From: Burkholderiales bacterium
GTDB lineage: Bacteria; Pseudomonadota; Gammaproteobacteria; Burkholderiales; Burkholderiaceae_F
DNA length: 64,000 nt
Reading direction: 5' to 3'
Assembly (NCBI GenBank): GCA_016716275.1
Contig: JADJWR010000001.1
Coordinates: 620,001-684,000, forward strand
This document shows, piece by piece, positions 27,070 to 35,836 of this stretch; position 1 is the stretch's first letter; every line of letters starts with the position of its first letter. Both the position numbers and the translations under genes were made by a program. The notes below the pieces were generated by a model. The model was not told the origin of the DNA, did no database searches, and saw nothing but the letters and a program-made list of their open reading frames with translations.

Positions 27070-28006
27070 TTTCCACCTTCACCCGAACGGCATCTGCGAG
27101 AGCACCGCGGTCGGGCCGCGCACGCGCATCTGGGCCTTTGCCCACGTCCTGCCGGGAGCGCGAATCGGCGCCGACTGCAACATCTGCGACGGCGTGTTCG
27201 TCGAGAACGACGTGGTGGTCGGTGACCGCGTCACCGTCAAGTGCGGCGTGCAGCTGTGGGACGGGGTGTCGCTGGAGGACGACGTGTTCGTCGGGCCGAA
27301 CGCGACCTTCACCAACGATCCCCGGCCGCGCAGCCGGCAGCGGCCCGAGCAGTTCTCGCGCACCGTCGTTCGCCGCGGCGCGTCGATCGGCGCAAACGCG
27401 ACGATCCTGCCCGGCCTGGAGATCGGCGAGCAGGCGATGGTCGGCGCCGGCGCCGTGGTCACCCGCTCGGTGCCGCCGTTTGCCATCGCCGTCGGCAACC
27501 CGGCGCGCATCGTCGGCTACGTCGGCTCCGAAGGCCCCGGCGAAGGCAGGCAGGCGGCGACGGCCGAGCCGCAGCTCGCCGCCGGGCCGGTGGGCGTCGG
27601 CGCTGCGGCGCTCTATGAACTGCCGCTGGTCAAGGACCTGCGCGGCAACCTCAGCGTCGGCGAGTTCGAGCGCAGCGTGCCGTTCCGGCCCAGGCGCTAC
27701 TTCCTCGTCTTCGATGTGCCGAGCAAGGAAGTGCGCGGCGAGCACGCCCACAAGCAGTGCGACCAGTTTCTCATCTGCGTGCGCGGCTCGTGTGCGGTGG
27801 TGGTCGACGACGGCGCGCAGCGGCGGCAGGTGACACTCGACCGGCCCAACCTCGGCCTGCACATTCCGGCGGGCATCTGGGGCATCCAGTACAAGTACAG
27901 CGCCGACGCGGTGCTGCTGGTGTTCGCCTCCGACCACTACGATCCCGACGACTACATCCGCAGCTACCCGCAGTTCCAGCGCTGGCTCGGACAGCGCAAC
28001 GGATAG
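27062..28006 (+). CDS. wxcM: WxcM-type fusion: hexapeptide acetyltransferase plus dTDP-4-keto-6-deoxyhexose 3,4-ketoisomerase
   Basis: A 314-residue bifunctional protein. Residues 1 to about 155 are a left-handed beta-helix acetyltransferase, with hexapeptide turns such as VGPRTRIWAFAHVLPGARIG and VGAGAVVTRSVPPFAIAVGNPARIVG. Residues about 178-314 are a cupin of the FdtA/QdtA family (RGNLSVGEFE, GEHAHKQCDQFLICVRGS, IPAGIWGIQYKYS). In Xanthomonas the same fusion makes dTDP-3-acetamido-3,6-dideoxyhexose with a neighbouring aminotransferase. Ketoisomerase, aminotransferase and acetyltransferase are thus all here, branching from the RmlB product. Confidence 0.9.
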   Translation: MADFHLHPNGICESTAVGPRTRIWAFAHVLPGARIGADCNICDGVFVENDVVVGDRVTVKCGVQLWDGVSLEDDVFVGPNATFTNDPRPRSRQRPEQFSRTVVRRGASIGANATILPGLEIGEQAMVGAGAVVTRSVPPFAIAVGNPARIVGYVGSEGPGEGRQAATAEPQLAAGPVGVGAAALYELPLVKDLRGNLSVGEFERSVPFRPRRYFLVFDVPSKEVRGEHAHKQCDQFLICVRGSCAVVVDDGAQRRQVTLDRPNLGLHIPAGIWGIQYKYSADAVLLVFASDHYDPDDYIRSYPQFQRWLGQRNG

Positions 28007-28009
28007 CGC

Positions 28010-28381
28010 TTGCAGTTCGTCCGCTTCATCGTCTCCGGGGCGGCCAACACCGGCATCACGTACCTGCTGTACCTGCTGCTGCTGCCGCTGCTCGGCTACC
28101 TGACGGCCTACTCGGCGGCTTACGTGATCGGCGTCGTGCTGTCGTACTGGCTCAACTCGGTGTTCGTGTTCCGTCAGCCGATGAGTTGGCGCACGCTGCT
28201 GCGCTTCCCGCTGGTGTACGTCGTCCAGTTCACGCTGACCGGCGCGCTGCTGTGGCTGTTCGTCGACGTGCTGGGCATCGACGAGCGGTTCGCGCTGCTC
28301 GGGGCGATCGCCGTGACGGTGCCAGTGACCTTTCTTGCCGCGCGGCTGGCGATCCTGTCGGGGAGCGGCCGCCGGCGGTAG
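28010..28381 (+). CDS. GtrA-family membrane protein
   Basis: A 123-residue protein with four predicted membrane helices and the GtrA/DPMS pattern RFIVSGAANTGITYLLY, with SYWLNSVFVFR. The family is thought to help flip lipid-linked monosaccharides across the inner membrane. Start is TTG at 28010, three bases after the wxcM stop, so coupling is likely. It forms a module with the GtrB-like gene upstream. Confidence 0.85.
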   Translation: MQFVRFIVSGAANTGITYLLYLLLLPLLGYLTAYSAAYVIGVVLSYWLNSVFVFRQPMSWRTLLRFPLVYVVQFTLTGALLWLFVDVLGIDERFALLGAIAVTVPVTFLAARLAILSGSGRRR

Positions 28382-28470
28382 GCCGTCACGGGCGGCCGGC
28401 CGCGCCGCCGCTGTTCACGCATACGTCCTCATTGCTGCCCGATGCATCCGCCGCAGTCGGCGCGAACCGA

Positions 28471-29511
28471 TCATTCGCTGCGCCTTTCAGCCGGCGTCGC
28501 CGTGTTGGCGGGGGCTCTGCCCGCAGGTGGCTGCCGCGCCGTCGCACGGGGCAGGTGGCCCGCCACGAGATACAGTGGCCGCTGTTTGACTTCGACGAAC
28601 ATGCGGCCGAGGTACTCGCCGATGATGCCCAGCGCGACCAGCTGCAGGCCGCCGAGGAAAAGCACCACGGTGACCAGCGTCGGAAAGCCCGGCACCGGGT
28701 CCCCGTAAAGCAGTGTCTTGACCACGATGAAGACGCCGAAGGCGAACGCCACCAGCGCGATCGCCAGGCCGAAATAGCTGGCGACCTTCAGCGGCGCCGC
28801 CGAGAACGAGGTGATCCCCTCGAGAGCGAAATTCCACAGACGCCAGTAGCTGTACTTCGATCCGCCCGCGTGGCGCCGGTCGCGGTCGTAGGTCAGCGCA
28901 CGGGTCGGGTAGCCGATCCAGGCGAACAGGCCTTTCATGAACCGGCTGCGCTCGGGAAGCCGGCGAAGCGCCGTCACTGCCCGTCGCGAAAGGAGCCGGA
29001 AGTCGCCGACGTCCTCGGGTATCGGGATTGTCCCGACGCGGCCGATCACGCGGTAGAAGGCATGCGCGGTGCCCCGCTTGAGCCAGCTCTCGCGGTCGCG
29101 CCGGCGCCGCCGCATCAGCACCACGTCGACACCCTCCCGCCAGACCTGCAGCATCTGCTCGATCAGCTCCGGCGGGTCCTGCAGGTCGGCATCGATCAGG
29201 ACGACTGCATCGCCTTCGGCGAAGTCGAGTCCCGCCGACATCGCCGCCTCCTTGCCGAAATTGCGCGACAGATCGATCACCGCCACGCGACGGTCCTGCC
29301 CGTGCAGCGCCGCCAGCAGTCGCAGCGAACCGTCGCTGCTGCCGTCGTTGACGTAGACGATCTCCGCGTCGAGTGCCAGCGTGTCGAGTACCGCGGACAG
29401 GCGCCGATGAAACTCCGGCAGCACCTGTTGCTCGTTGTATACGGGAACGACGACCGATAACTCGGGGCGTCGGCCGTCGCACGGTGGTCCAGCGGGCGTC
29501 AGAAGGTCCAT
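28471..29511 (-). CDS. GtrB-like bactoprenol glycosyltransferase
   Basis: A 346-residue GT2 enzyme with two C-terminal membrane helices (residues about 235-260 and 275-300). Motifs: VVVPVYNEQQVLPEF, YVNDGSSDGS, LSRNFGKEAAMSAGLD, LIDADLQDPPELI, and the ending EYLGRMFVEVKQRPLY. This is the classic GtrB layout. It is convergent with the first gtrA. The start ATG at 29511 overlaps the second gtrA by 13 bases, so the pair is a second complete GtrA/GtrB unit. Confidence 0.92.
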   Translation of the reverse strand: MDLLTPAGPPCDGRRPELSVVVPVYNEQQVLPEFHRRLSAVLDTLALDAEIVYVNDGSSDGSLRLLAALHGQDRRVAVIDLSRNFGKEAAMSAGLDFAEGDAVVLIDADLQDPPELIEQMLQVWREGVDVVLMRRRRRDRESWLKRGTAHAFYRVIGRVGTIPIPEDVGDFRLLSRRAVTALRRLPERSRFMKGLFAWIGYPTRALTYDRDRRHAGGSKYSYWRLWNFALEGITSFSAAPLKVASYFGLAIALVAFAFGVFIVVKTLLYGDPVPGFPTLVTVVLFLGGLQLVALGIIGEYLGRMFVEVKQRPLYLVAGHLPRATARQPPAGRAPANTATPAERRSE

Positions 29512-29858
29512 GCGCGATTGGCCAGGTAACCGGTCACCAGCACCAGCAGCGTGACCGCAAGCTGCGCCGCGACGTAGTGCACGCCCATGCCGTCGACCAG
29601 CAGCGCCATCAGCGCCGCGTTCGCTGCCGCGCCCGTCGCCGCGATCGCCATGAAGCGCGGCACAGACTCGCGGTGCGGCCGGCCGCTGGCAAACGTGTAC
29701 CTCCGGTTCAGCATGTAGTTTACGATCGCGCCCGCAATCGCCCCGATGGCCGAGGCAGACACCGGTCCGACAAGTGCCGCCTGCACCAGCCCGACCAGCA
29801 GCAGGTAGTGCACCGCCGTGCCAGCGGCGCCGACGGACGAATAGCGCAGGAATCTCAC
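29499..29858 (-). CDS. GtrA-family membrane protein
   Basis: A 119-residue, four-helix GtrA/DPMS protein (RFLRYSSVGAAGTAVHYLL, NYMLNRRYTF). I chose GTG 29858 as start because AAGG sits six bases upstream and the family N-terminus begins at once; an ATG 36 codons earlier would add a polar extension. It overlaps the downstream gtrB-like gene by 13 bases. Confidence 0.85.
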   Translation of the reverse strand: MRFLRYSSVGAAGTAVHYLLLVGLVQAALVGPVSASAIGAIAGAIVNYMLNRRYTFASGRPHRESVPRFMAIAATGAAANAALMALLVDGMGVHYVAAQLAVTLLVLVTGYLANRAWTF

Positions 29859-29977
29859 GGTCGACCTTGGCGCAAGGCGGAATCCTTTGAGCGGCTGTCT
29901 TTCCGAGGCGGGGAGGACCCGCCGCGCATAGCGGCCCACCGGATTTTGCCAAGCGCCGGCCAGCAATCGATACCCGG

Positions 29978-31750
29978 ATGAAGACAGCCGACGCCCTTCG
30001 CCTGCTTGCGCTCGCCCTCGGCGGCATTGCCTTTGCCTGGGGCGTGTACGCCGTGTCGCTGTACGGCTGGCGCGACCTGTACGCCGACCAGTGGCGCAGC
30101 TACGGGCATCTGCTGTCGCTGCCGTTTCCCGACAACATCCTGTTCCTCGACAACGGCCACCGCCCGGTCGTCTCGAATCTCCTGCGGGTCGCCGAGATCG
30201 CCTGGTTCCGCGGTGAACTCTGGCTGCAGTGGCTGGCCGGTCTCTCTTTCGCCGTGGCGGCGGTGCTGGTCGGCTGGCGCATCGTGCTGCGCGATCGGGC
30301 CATCGGCCGGTCTTCGCAGGCGGCCGCCGCCGCCACGCTCGCCGTGGCGGTGTTCTGGCTGGCCAACAGCCGCATGCTGATGCATCCGAACGAGTCGGTG
30401 CACACCTACCTGATCACGCTGATGGCTGTCGTGGCGGCTGCGATGGGCGCGCGCCTTGCCGGCGGCGGGAGCCGGATCGGCGCCGAGATCGCGGTCGCGT
30501 CGGTCTGCTGCTTCATCGCCACCTTCGCCTTCGGCGCCGGCATCGCGCTGTTCGTCGCCTTCGCGCTGGCGCTGGTCATCGCCCGCGCGCACTGGGCGAA
30601 CGTCGTCTTCGTCTGCGCGGCGCTCGCCGTCACCCTGGCCGTCTACTTCGCGCTGCCCGGCGGCGAGGGCGTCTCCGGCGTGCTGCAGGTGCGGCCGCTC
30701 GCCAATGCACGCGTGGCGGCGCAGTGGCTCGCCTCGCCGGTGATGTATCTGCTGCTGCCGTTCGTCGACGGCAATCAGTCCGGCGCATTGCCCTTCGAGC
30801 CGCTTCGCCGGCTGGCCGGCTGGACCTCCGCTGCCTATGCGGTGCTGTTCGGCGACGTGTGGACGAGTGTCGTGCCGCAGGCGCTGGTCGGCGGTGCCGG
30901 CATCGTGATGCTCTTCATGCACAGCTTCTCCGCCTGGCAGCAGCGGGCGATGACCGCCACGCGCTTCACCGGCTGCGTGCTTGCCTGGTTCGGCCTCGGC
31001 GTCGCCGGCGTGGTGGCGCTCAGCAGGGTCGGCTACTTCGAAGTCCATCCGGCGCAGATATACGCCAGCCGCTACCTGCCGTGGGCCTGCCTGTTCTGGG
31101 CCGGCCTCGGGCTGATCGCGCTCGGCCGACCGCTTGTCGAGGGCAGCCGGGCGGGCCGGGTGAAGCGGCCGTGGGTCGTTGCCGCCGTAGCCGTCATCGC
31201 GGCTGCGGCACTGGCCGGCAACGCCAGCTGGATGCAGTGGGCACGCTACACCCAGGCGCTGATCCGTCATCAGGCCAGTGCCGTCCTGACCGACGTCTAC
31301 TCGGCGTCGCTGTTCCAGGGGGAAACCGTGCCGGAGGAAGTGAGAGCCGGCTTGCCGCGAGTGCGCGAGGCGCGCATCGCGATGTTCGCCCACCCGGCCG
31401 CAGGCCGACTCGGCACGCGGCCCGGCGAACTGCCGGCAGCGCTGTTTCCGGCGGAGGTCGTGGCCAGGGCGCGGCCGTTCACCAGCGACGACGGCGTGGC
31501 GGCCCTCGAGATCGAGGCCGCCCTGCCGCCGGCCTTTCCGAAGCTGCGTGCCGCCTACTGGGTGTTCACCGACGAATCCGGCGTGGTGATCGGCTACGGG
31601 CACGCCAGCCCGCTCGACGCCCACAGCGGCATCGCCGGCTTCGTTCGTGCCGACCGGCCTCGCGCGACCGTGCGCGCCCACCCATGGCCGGATGCCGGCG
31701 GGTTCGTGCCGGGCCTGCTGCTGCGGATTGCCGACGCCTCGACCGGCTAA
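29978..31750 (+). CDS. large polytopic membrane protein, possible GtrC/GT-C-type glycosyltransferase
   Basis: A 590-residue protein with roughly 10-11 hydrophobic segments between residues 8 and 410, then a soluble C-terminal domain of about 170 residues. An early loop contains DLYADQWRSYGH, an acidic loop after TM1 as in GT-C enzymes that use lipid-linked donors. I do not recognise the family with certainty. Its position 120 bases from the gtrA/gtrB pair suggests the serotype-specific transferase (the gtrC role) that attaches the flipped sugar in the periplasm. An O-unit polymerase is the alternative. Confidence 0.6.
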   Translation: MKTADALRLLALALGGIAFAWGVYAVSLYGWRDLYADQWRSYGHLLSLPFPDNILFLDNGHRPVVSNLLRVAEIAWFRGELWLQWLAGLSFAVAAVLVGWRIVLRDRAIGRSSQAAAAATLAVAVFWLANSRMLMHPNESVHTYLITLMAVVAAAMGARLAGGGSRIGAEIAVASVCCFIATFAFGAGIALFVAFALALVIARAHWANVVFVCAALAVTLAVYFALPGGEGVSGVLQVRPLANARVAAQWLASPVMYLLLPFVDGNQSGALPFEPLRRLAGWTSAAYAVLFGDVWTSVVPQALVGGAGIVMLFMHSFSAWQQRAMTATRFTGCVLAWFGLGVAGVVALSRVGYFEVHPAQIYASRYLPWACLFWAGLGLIALGRPLVEGSRAGRVKRPWVVAAVAVIAAAALAGNASWMQWARYTQALIRHQASAVLTDVYSASLFQGETVPEEVRAGLPRVREARIAMFAHPAAGRLGTRPGELPAALFPAEVVARARPFTSDDGVAALEIEAALPPAFPKLRAAYWVFTDESGVVIGYGHASPLDAHSGIAGFVRADRPRATVRAHPWPDAGGFVPGLLLRIADASTG

Positions 31751-31927
31751 GGCGGTCGGGCGTGCCGGTCTGCTCCGCGCTGCGGTGCAGACCGGCACCC
31801 TGGCCGTCGGGTGGTCTGAGCGGTCGACGCTAGAATCGCCGCCTTTTGAACAGGCGTCCGCGCCCAGCGGCCGTCGCGTCGACATCGTGGCTTTATCGTC
31901 CGGCAGGTTGCACAGGAGACCGGCGCC

Positions 31928-34900
31928 TTGACCATGGACGTCACCCGCGCGCTCGCGGCGAGCGGCCGGCCGGCGCTGGTATTCGTCGTTCACAGCTGGG
32001 GCGGCGGTGTCCGGCGCCATGTCGAAGACCTCGCGGCGCTGGTTGCGCCGCGCGCCAATGTGCTTTTTCTGGAGCCGCATGCCGGCCACGTCGTGTGCCT
32101 GCGGGCGCACGATTCCGGCGAGCGGCTGTATTTCGACCTGCCCGCGGAGTTGCCGCTGCTGGCACGGGTGCTGCGGGCGCTCGGCGCGGCGCGGCTGCAC
32201 TTCCATCACGTGCACGGGCTGCCGGGCGCGGTGCTCGATCTGCCGCGCGTTGCCGGCCTGCCCTACGACGTCACGCTGCACGACTACTTTCCCATCTGCC
32301 CGCAGTACCAGCTGATCACCGAAACCGGCCGCTACTGCGGCGAGCCCGACCGGGCCGGCTGCACGGCCTGCCTGGCGAAGCGCCCGGCCCAGTGGCCGCT
32401 CGACATCGTCGGCTGGCGCGACGCCTTCTCCGCGCTGCTGCTCGGCGCCGCGCGGGTCATCGCCCCGTCGAACGACGTCGCGGCACGGGTCGGGCGCTAT
32501 GTTCCGGGCCTGCAGGCGCACGTCTGGCCGCACCCCGAGGCGCCGCTGTCGATCAGGCCGGTGACCCGCGTGGCCACACTGGGCATGCTGTCGCGCGAAA
32601 AAGGATTCGACCGCGCGGTGGCCTGCGCCGAGGACGCGCATGCGCGTGACCTGCCGATCGCCTTTCGCATACTCGGCGCGACGGCGGCGCCGCTGCCGCC
32701 GCTGCCGCTGTCGCGCCTGTCGATGAGCGGCGAGTTCGAGGAGGGAAACCTGCCCGCCCTTCTGGCCGCCGAACGACCGGACGTGCTCTGGTTCCCGGTC
32801 CAGTGGCCGGAAACCTACACCTACACGCTGTCGGCCGCGCTGGCCGCCGGGGTGCCGATCGTCGTCTCCGACATCGGCGCACTCCCGGAACGCCTGTCGT
32901 CGCACCCCGATGTGCGCCTGCTGCCGTGGGACGCTCCTGCCGCGGCATGGAACAGCGCGCTGCTCGCCGCCGCTTCGCCGCAGCGGCCGCGAGCCGCGGT
33001 CGAGGTCGGCGCCGCCCCCGCCGATTACCGCGAGCGCTACCTCAGTGCGCTGCTTCCGGCGCGTCCGCCGGCTGTCGCGGAATGGCCGGCGCTGCAGCCG
33101 CGGCATGCGCAGGCCAGCGCCGCTGCATCCCATCTGCCGCTGCTCGAACTCGCAGTCGCCGGCGCCCTGTGCGGTCGCGCCGAGGCGCGCGCGGAACTGA
33201 TCGAGCGGGCCGGCAAGGCGGACGCCGATCTGGAGTCGGTCAGGGTGGCGCTGGAAGGGGCGTGGGGCGCCAACGACGTGGCCCAGCTGAAGCTGAGCGA
33301 GCTGGCGCGTGCCAGCGAACTGGCCGCGCAGGCGCAGAGCCGTGCGGCGGAGCTCGAAGGCGCGCTCGCGCGAGCGACGGCCGACGTCGCCGCCGGCCGC
33401 GCGCGCGCCGACCGGCTGGAAGCGGCGCTCGGCCAGGCGAGGGAAGAGGCCGGCCTGGCGCAGTCGCGTGCGGCGGAACTCGACTGGCGCATGGAGGTCG
33501 TCAAGGCCGCGCTGGCGCAGGCCGAGCGCGATGCCGGCGAGGCGCAGGCGCGGGCAGCCGGCATCGAGCAGCGCCGGGCAGCGCTCGAGGCTGCGCTGGC
33601 CGGCGTCGAGAAGGAAGCCGCCGAGGCGCGCGCGCGGGTGGCCGATCTCGAGCGCTCGCGCAGTTGGCGGGTGACGGCGCCACTACGTCTCGTCGGCCGT
33701 CACGCGCGGGTCGCACGGGCGCGCTGGCACGCCGGCGTGCAGGACCTGCGCCAGCTGCCGCGGCGCGCGGCGCTCGCCATGGCGATCCTGCGCAACGACG
33801 GCCCGCGCGCGCTGGCGGCGCGGGTCGCCGGCAAGCTCAGGGGCGGCCAGCGTTTCCGGCCGCCGACGCCGGTGCAGTACGCGCAGGCAACCGCCATGCA
33901 CCCGCTGGCCTTCCCGGCGGTCGCTGCGCCGCGCGTGTCGATCGTCATCCCCGTCTATGGCAAGCCGCAGCTGACCTTCACCTGCCTGGCGAGCGTGCTC
34001 GCCGAGACGCCGGTCGGCCAGTGCGAGGTGATCGTCGTCGACGATGCCTCGCCGCAGCCGGCGGCCGAATCGCTGGCGGTGGCGAGCGGCGTTCGCTTCG
34101 TGAGAAACGCCCGCAACCTCGGCTTCATCGGCAGCTGCAATCGCGGTGCCGAGCTGGCGCGCGGCGAGTTCATCGTTTTCCTGAACAACGACACGGTGGT
34201 CACCGCCGGCTGGCTGGACGCGCTGCTTGCCGTGTTCGACCGGCACGCCGACGCGGGGCTGGTCGGCGCCAAGCTGGTCTACCCCGACGGCCGGCTGCAG
34301 GAAGCCGGCGGGATCGTCTGGCGCGACGGCTCCGGCTGGAACTACGGCCGCGACGACGACCCCGACAAGCCCGAGTACAACTACCTGCGTGAGGCCGACT
34401 ACTGCTCGGGTGCCTGCCTTGCGGTACGGACAGACTTCTTTCGCGAGCTCGGCGGGTTCGACAGCCGCTACGCGCCGGCCTACTACGAGGACACCGACCT
34501 CGCCTTCGCGGTGCGCGCCGCCGGCCGCAAGGTCTACTTCCAGCCGGCCGCCAGGGTCGTGCACTTCGAGGGGCAGACCGCCGGCACCGACCTGGGTGCG
34601 GGGGTCAAGCGGCACCAGGAGCTGAACCGCCACACCTTCGTCGAGAAATGGGCGACGGTGCTGGCCGCCCATCGCAGCAACGGCGTGCACCCGGAACTCG
34701 AGCGCGATCGGTCTGCCGTGCGCCGGGTTCTGGTGATCGAGGCGTGCATGCTGACGCCGGACCAGGACTCAGGCTCGGTGCGCATGCAGGCGATGCTCGA
34801 ACTGGCCGTCGAGCTCGGCTCGAAGGTGACCTTCGTCGCCGACAACCTCGAGTACCGGCAGCCGTACGTCGGCGACCTGCAGTCGCGCGGCATCGAGGTG

Positions 34901-35836
34901 CTCTTCCACCCCTACGTCAGTTCGATCGCCGAACTGCTCGAGGCGCGTGGCGCGGAGTTCGACGTGGTGATCGTCGCCCGCCATTACATCGCCGCCAAGC
35001 ACCTGGAGGCGATCCGCCGCTTCGCGCCGCGGGCGCTGGTGGCCTTCGACACCGTCGACCTGCACTTCCTGCGCGGTGAACGCCTGGCCGAGCTCGAGGG
35101 CAGCCCGGCGGCGAAGGCCGCGGCCCGCGCCAGCCGCGACGAGGAGCTGGCGGTGATCCGGCAGGCCGACGTGACGATGGTCGTCTCGTCGATCGAGGTC
35201 GAGCTGCTGCAGCGGACCGTGCCCGAGGCGAAGGTGCTGCTGCTGTCGAACATCCACGAGCCGATGGCAGGCGGCAGGCCGCTGGCCGAGCGCGAGGGAA
35301 TCGTCTTCATCGGCGGCTTCCAGCACCCGCCGAACGTCGATGCCGTGCTGTGGTACGCGCGGGAGGTGCTGCCCGTGGTCAGGCAGCGACTGCCGGGCGT
35401 GAAGACCTACATCGTCGGCAGCAAGGTCCCGTCGACCATCCGCGCGCTCGCCGCGCCGGACCTGGTGGTGACCGGCTACGTCCCCGACGTGGCGCCGTTT
35501 TTCACCGGCTGCCGGTTGTCGATCGCGCCGCTGCGCTACGGCGCCGGCGTCAAGGGCAAGGTCAACCTGGCGATGAGCTACGGCATGCCGGTGGTGGCCA
35601 CGCCGGCGGCGGTCGAAGGCATGCATCTGGTGCCGGGCCAGGGTGCGATGGTCGCCGGCGATGCCGGGCAGTTCGCCGACGCCATCGAGCGTGTCTATCG
35701 CGACGACGCGCTGTGGCAGCGCCTGTCGGCGGCCGGCGTCGAGAACATCCGCCGCCACTTCTCTCGCGCGGTGGCGAAGCAGGCGCTGCGCGACCTGTTC
35801 GACATGGCAAAGGCCACCGCGGCGGGCGACGGTTAG
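31928..35836 (+). CDS. giant modular glycosyltransferase: GT4 - coiled coil - GT2 - GT4
   Basis: About 1302 residues with three transferase domains. A GT4-like domain spans residues about 14-370 (VHSWGGGVRRHVEDLAAL; CPQ then RYCGE...CTACL; WPETYTYTLSAALAAG). An Ala/Glu/Arg-rich coiled coil spans about 417-581. A GT2 domain spans about 669-905 (SIVIPVYGKP; acidic motif FLNNDTVV; YYEDTDLAFAVR). A second GT4 domain spans about 931-1302 (RRVLVIEACML; PLRYGAGVKGKVNLAMSYG). The first GT4 domain is a paralogue of the C-terminal domain of the transferase at 18.6 kb. Start: TTG 31928 with AGGAG nine bases upstream, or ATG 31934. TAGAAT at 31831-31836 may be its -10. Several linkages are likely made by one chain; donors unknown. 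Confidence 0.87.
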   Translation: MTMDVTRALAASGRPALVFVVHSWGGGVRRHVEDLAALVAPRANVLFLEPHAGHVVCLRAHDSGERLYFDLPAELPLLARVLRALGAARLHFHHVHGLPGAVLDLPRVAGLPYDVTLHDYFPICPQYQLITETGRYCGEPDRAGCTACLAKRPAQWPLDIVGWRDAFSALLLGAARVIAPSNDVAARVGRYVPGLQAHVWPHPEAPLSIRPVTRVATLGMLSREKGFDRAVACAEDAHARDLPIAFRILGATAAPLPPLPLSRLSMSGEFEEGNLPALLAAERPDVLWFPVQWPETYTYTLSAALAAGVPIVVSDIGALPERLSSHPDVRLLPWDAPAAAWNSALLAAASPQRPRAAVEVGAAPADYRERYLSALLPARPPAVAEWPALQPRHAQASAAASHLPLLELAVAGALCGRAEARAELIERAGKADADLESVRVALEGAWGANDVAQLKLSELARASELAAQAQSRAAELEGALARATADVAAGRARADRLEAALGQAREEAGLAQSRAAELDWRMEVVKAALAQAERDAGEAQARAAGIEQRRAALEAALAGVEKEAAEARARVADLERSRSWRVTAPLRLVGRHARVARARWHAGVQDLRQLPRRAALAMAILRNDGPRALAARVAGKLRGGQRFRPPTPVQYAQATAMHPLAFPAVAAPRVSIVIPVYGKPQLTFTCLASVLAETPVGQCEVIVVDDASPQPAAESLAVASGVRFVRNARNLGFIGSCNRGAELARGEFIVFLNNDTVVTAGWLDALLAVFDRHADAGLVGAKLVYPDGRLQEAGGIVWRDGSGWNYGRDDDPDKPEYNYLREADYCSGACLAVRTDFFRELGGFDSRYAPAYYEDTDLAFAVRAAGRKVYFQPAARVVHFEGQTAGTDLGAGVKRHQELNRHTFVEKWATVLAAHRSNGVHPELERDRSAVRRVLVIEACMLTPDQDSGSVRMQAMLELAVELGSKVTFVADNLEYRQPYVGDLQSRGIEVLFHPYVSSIAELLEARGAEFDVVIVARHYIAAKHLEAIRRFAPRALVAFDTVDLHFLRGERLAELEGSPAAKAAARASRDEELAVIRQADVTMVVSSIEVELLQRTVPEAKVLLLSNIHEPMAGGRPLAEREGIVFIGGFQHPPNVDAVLWYAREVLPVVRQRLPGVKTYIVGSKVPSTIRALAAPDLVVTGYVPDVAPFFTGCRLSIAPLRYGAGVKGKVNLAMSYGMPVVATPAAVEGMHLVPGQGAMVAGDAGQFADAIERVYRDDALWQRLSAAGVENIRRHFSRAVAKQALRDLFDMAKATAAGDG

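Noticed and set aside
29855..33133. A 1092-codon minus-strand frame opposite the membrane protein and second giant transferase
   Set aside because: Low-complexity, His/Arg/Gln-rich translation typical of GC-rich antisense; the plus-strand genes explain the region.
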